A stretch of 7,116 nucleotides of DNA from an uncultured Neisseria sp. GTDB taxonomy: Bacteria > Pseudomonadota > Gammaproteobacteria > Burkholderiales > Neisseriaceae. This document shows, piece after piece, positions 4,936 through 7,116 of this stretch. Within the stretch, counting starts at the first letter, position 1; each line of letters begins with the position of its first letter. A model generated the notes under the pieces. It was given only the letters and a program-made list of their open reading frames with translations. It was not told the DNA's origin and did no database searches. The translations under genes were made by a program, and so were the position numbers. The stretch lies in contig CAMURX010000084.1 in NCBI GenBank assembly GCA_947097615.1, positions 1 through 7,116 on the forward strand. The letters are read 5' to 3'.

Positions 4936-5796
4936 ATGCGCGACACAGAAAACTATTACGGCTACGGCAGCTACGGCAGCGACTACGATAACGGCACGCC
5001 CTATCTGCTCGATGCCCCTTCGTGGCGGCCGATAGGCGACATTGCAGTATGGCTCAAACACACGCTGCTGCTGGTCGGCGGCAGGCTGCCCCAGTGGATT
5101 TTGGCGATATTGCTGATGCTGGTCAGCATTGTGGTCATGGCATGGGGATCGTTTTTTGCGATGGCCGCGCTGGATATACAAACGGCAACGGCGCAGCATA
5201 AATGGTGGGCTTATGTGCTGTCGTTTGCGGTTCTTTTATTTGTACAGATGCTGCCCCTGCTTTTTGCCGCCGGATTCGTCTCGATAGCGGCGGGGGTGTC
5301 GGAAGAGCGATCGTTTGTCTTCGGCCGCCTGTTCAGCGGCTTTGGCGAACGGAAATGGGTATTGGTGAGGCTGTATCTGTTTTGGTTCTTGGCAGCGACG
5401 GCCTGTTTGATGGCAGTGGCAAATCTGAAAAATCCCGGCGAGAGCAGAGTTTTTTGGGCGCTTGGCGGCATCTTCCCCCTGTTTTTCCTGTGCAACTGGA
5501 TGTCGCTGCCGCTGATTATGCTGCAAGGAGTGCCTGCTGCCAAAGCCATGTGGATGAGTCTGACAGGCAGCCTGAAAAATATTGTCCAGCTTAGCGTCTT
5601 TCTGTTGATAACGCTCGTGCTGGGATATGGCGCAGTGACATTGTTGCTGTTCAAAACCGCCAAAATGGCAGTCGAACACAACAACCTGATATTTGCGGCT
5701 GGTCTGCTGCTGTTTTATGCAGTCGTGTTTCCGCTGCTTCCCGTTATCAGCTACGTCTCCTACCGCAACATCTGGACGACCAGCCCGCTGAAATAA
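4936..5796 (+). CDS. Polytopic membrane protein of unknown function, BPSS1780-family-like
   Basis: A 286-residue inner-membrane protein. Residues 1-24 are unusual: rich in Tyr, Gly, Asp and Ser (NYYGYGSYGSDYDNG at 6-20) and probably cytoplasmic and unstructured. Six hydrophobic segments follow at about 51-79, 91-120, 141-163, 172-197, 215-239 and 250-274. There is no signal peptide and I see no catalytic motif or binding site. The layout, the amphipathic stretch SLTGSLKNIVQL before the fifth helix and the ending ISYVSYRNIW recall the BPSS1780-type membrane proteins of beta-proteobacteria, whose function is unknown; this link is from memory and moderate at best. The start has AAGGA seven bases upstream (4924-4928). 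It is transcribed alone, divergent from ampG, and followed by a hairpin. Its codons use more A/T third positions than avtA downstream. Confidence 0.85.
   Translation: MRDTENYYGYGSYGSDYDNGTPYLLDAPSWRPIGDIAVWLKHTLLLVGGRLPQWILAILLMLVSIVVMAWGSFFAMAALDIQTATAQHKWWAYVLSFAVLLFVQMLPLLFAAGFVSIAAGVSEERSFVFGRLFSGFGERKWVLVRLYLFWFLAATACLMAVANLKNPGESRVFWALGGIFPLFFLCNWMSLPLIMLQGVPAAKAMWMSLTGSLKNIVQLSVFLLITLVLGYGAVTLLLFKTAKMAVEHNNLIFAAGLLLFYAVVFPLLPVISYVSYRNIWTTSPLK
5565..5576 (+). repeat. Kingella-dialect DNA uptake sequence inside the membrane protein gene
   Basis: AGGCAGCCTGAA, exactly the form I recall as the Kingella dialect and two bases different from the local AGGCCGTCTGAA. It encodes part of TGSLKN at residues 210-215. 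A chance match in coding sequence is possible. Confidence 0.5.
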
Positions 5797-5811
5797 GCAT
5801 CCCGCAGCGAA

Positions 5812-5851
5812 AGGCCGTCTGAAAACCGCGTTTGCGGCTTTCAGACGGCCT
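5812..5851. terminator. Extended hairpin terminator from paired DNA uptake sequences
   Basis: Exact uptake sequences at 5812-5823 (plus) and 5840-5851 (minus) form a 13-pair outer stem. After one A/C mismatch the stem continues with CCGC (5826-5829) pairing with GCGG (5834-5837) around the loop GTTT. It starts 16 bases after the stop at 5796, fitting a terminator for that gene. There is no strong T run after it. Its right arm ends four bases before the avtA extended -10. Confidence 0.85.
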
Positions 5852-5854
5852 CCT

Positions 5855-5863
5855 TGTTATAAT
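5855..5863 (+). promoter_or_regulatory. Extended -10 promoter of avtA
   Basis: TGTTATAAT is a perfect extended -10 (TGnTATAAT). The -35 region at 17 bases (CGGCTT) is poor, which an extended -10 can tolerate. The predicted start is near 5870, giving a leader of about 25 bases. The core promoter upstream of the -10 overlaps the right arm of the terminator hairpin. Confidence 0.7.
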
Positions 5864-5894
5864 CCGCCGCCAAGCAACCCAAGAAAGCCCAGCC

Positions 5895-7116
5895 ATGCAA
5901 TTCTCCCGATTCGGCCAAAAATTCACCCGCCAAAGCGGCATCCTGCAACTGATGGACGATCTCGGCCGCGCCCTGTCTGAAGGCAAACCCGTCAATATGC
6001 TCGGCGGCGGCAACCCCGCCCACATTCCCGCCGTGCAGCAGGCCTTTGCCGACACCCTGCGCCAAATCGCCGACAACGGCGCCGCCATCGAAAGCCTGGC
6101 CAACTACTCCACCCCGCAGGGCGACGCCCGCCTGATCGCCGCCCTGGCCGCCTACTTCCGCCGCCAATACGGCTGGGACATCGGCGAAGAAAACATCGCC
6201 CTGACCAACGGCTCGCAAAACGCCTTCTTCTATCTCTTCAACCTGTTCGGCGGCCCATTCGACGATAACAACGACAAATCCATCCTGCTGCCCTTCGCCC
6301 CCGAATACATCGGCTACGCCGACGCCCACATCGATGCCCCCCGCTTCATCTCCGTCCCCCCGCAAATCGAGCACACACAATACCAAGGCCAAGACGGCTT
6401 CTTCAAATACCGCGTCGACTTCCCCGCCCTCGAAAACCTGCCCGAACTGCAAAACGGCCAAATCGGCGCCATCTGCTGCTCCCGCCCCACCAACCCCAGC
6501 GGCAACGTCCTCACCGACGACGAAATGGCACGCCTCGACGCCCTTGCCCGCGCCCACCACATCCCACTCATCATCGACAACGCCTACGGCCTGCCCTTTC
6601 CCGACATCATCCACGTCCCCGCCCGCCTTACCTGGCACGACAACATCATCCTCTGTTTCAGCCTGTCCAAAACCGGCCTGCCCGGCGTGCGCACCGGCAT
6701 CGTCGTCGCCGCGCCCGAAGTTATCCGCGCAATCGGCAGCCTGAACGCCATCACCAACCTCGCCCCCACCCGCTTCGGCGCCGCCATCGCCGCCCCCCTA
6801 ATCGAAAGCGGCAAACTGCAACAGCTCTCCGCCGACGAAATCCAACCCTTCTACCAAAAACAGGCCGATCTCGCCGTCTCCATTCTCAAAAAACACTTTT
6901 CAGGCAGCCTTGAAGGCAGCCTGAAAATCCACCAACCCGAAGGCGCCATCTTCCTGTGGCTGTGGTTCCCCGGCCTGCCCGTCCCCGCGCAAACCCTCTA
7001 CCAGCGCCTCAAAGCACGTGGCACCCTTATCATCCCCGGCGAGCCCTTCTTTATCGGCTTCGATACCGCAAACTACCCCCACGCCCGCGAATGCATCCGC
7101 ATCAGCATCGCCCAAA
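5895..7116 (+). CDS. avtA: Valine-pyruvate transaminase AvtA (C-terminus beyond the window)
   Basis: 407 codons are present and the frame is still open at the right edge; E. coli AvtA has about 417 residues, so little should be missing. It is a cytosolic fold-type I PLP enzyme that exchanges the amino group between valine and pyruvate, giving 2-oxoisovalerate and alanine. The opening FSRFGQKFTRQSGI, MLGGGNPA at 35-42, TNGSQNAFFYLFNLF and APEYIGYADA match AvtA almost word for word. PLP residues: Asn200 in SRPTNPSGN, Asp228 and Tyr231 in IIDNAYG, Lys259 in SLSKTGLPG (Schiff base), Arg266, and Arg402 in CIRIS for the substrate carboxylate. EGAIFLWLWF is also diagnostic. The ATG at 5895 has only a weak AAGAAAG seven bases upstream. 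Third positions are strongly C-rich. A near-palindrome made of foreign-dialect uptake sequences lies within the gene. Confidence 0.96.
   Translation, partial: MQFSRFGQKFTRQSGILQLMDDLGRALSEGKPVNMLGGGNPAHIPAVQQAFADTLRQIADNGAAIESLANYSTPQGDARLIAALAAYFRRQYGWDIGEENIALTNGSQNAFFYLFNLFGGPFDDNNDKSILLPFAPEYIGYADAHIDAPRFISVPPQIEHTQYQGQDGFFKYRVDFPALENLPELQNGQIGAICCSRPTNPSGNVLTDDEMARLDALARAHHIPLIIDNAYGLPFPDIIHVPARLTWHDNIILCFSLSKTGLPGVRTGIVVAAPEVIRAIGSLNAITNLAPTRFGAAIAAPLIESGKLQQLSADEIQPFYQKQADLAVSILKKHFSGSLEGSLKIHQPEGAIFLWLWFPGLPVPAQTLYQRLKARGTLIIPGEPFFIGFDTANYPHARECIRISIAQ
6897..6927. repeat. Near-palindrome of other-genus DNA uptake sequence dialects in avtA
   Basis: A 31-base near-perfect inverted repeat centred on G6912, with only one mismatched pair (A6906 opposite A6918). 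The right arm holds AGGCAGCCTGAA (6914-6925), the Kingella dialect as I recall it. The left arm, read on the minus strand (6910-6899), is AGGCTGCCTGAA, the Simonsiella dialect. It encodes FSGSLEGSLK in a part of AvtA between the last conserved helix and IHQPEGAIF, where E. coli has unrelated residues. Confidence 0.7.

Noticed and set aside
5974..5985. GCCCTGTCTGAA-like sequence in avtA as a further uptake sequence
   Set aside because: Only the GTCTGAA end fits well and it encodes ALSEG in a normal coding context; too degenerate to support.
5841..6638. A 265-codon minus-strand frame opposite avtA
   Set aside because: Gly/Val/Ala/Asp-rich antisense shadow of the C-ending codons of avtA; the avtA frame has all PLP-enzyme motifs.
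1..7116. Search for a new defence, toxin, mobile or RNA-based system
   Set aside because: All sizeable genes but one belong to familiar housekeeping families, there are no transposase, integrase, CRISPR-like or tRNA signals, and no unexplained gap is longer than about 200 bases.

Overview
The window is a GC-rich stretch of a Neisseriaceae chromosome, most likely a Neisseria species. The main sign is 13 exact copies, on either strand, of the 12-base DNA uptake sequence AGGCCGTCTGAA. This is the AG dialect, not the ATGCCGTCTGAA form typical of meningococcus and gonococcus. Several copies are paired head to head as hairpins. The species cannot be named from this alone. I see no tRNA, rRNA, CRISPR array, insertion sequence, phage gene or toxin module. 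No gene-free gap exceeds about 200 bases.

Layout. Positions 1-44 (minus) hold the first codons of a LysR-type regulator that resembles MetR and runs off the left edge. A 193-base divergent intergenic region with four exact or degenerate uptake-sequence arms separates it from nnrD (238-1128, plus), a NAD(P)H-hydrate repair dehydratase. Next is a bacteriohemerythrin gene (1248-1655, plus). It is preceded by a perfect FNR box placed exactly as in a class II FNR-activated promoter. A paired uptake-sequence hairpin at 1677-1710 separates it from a convergent three-gene minus-strand cluster, transcribed ampG (4781-3252), aroE (3224-2412), mtgA (2410-1727). Divergent from ampG is an unnamed six-helix membrane protein (4936-5796, plus). 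It is followed by another hairpin and by avtA (5895 onward, plus), a valine-pyruvate transaminase cut off by the right edge.

How the genes relate. ampG (muropeptide import for recycling) and mtgA (glycan strand polymerisation) both serve the peptidoglycan cycle. aroE, a shikimate pathway gene, sits between them and is so tightly spaced to mtgA that coupled translation is likely. nnrD is metabolite repair, avtA is alanine/valine metabolism, and the hemerythrin is a di-iron oxygen-binding protein, apparently under oxygen control. These look like core housekeeping genes and not an accessory island.

I did not find a new multi-gene system. The points most worth checking are the FNR-type promoter of the hemerythrin gene, uptake sequences used as stop codons and start signals in the ampG-aroE-mtgA cluster, and uptake-sequence variants of other Neisseriaceae genera inside avtA and the preceding gene.
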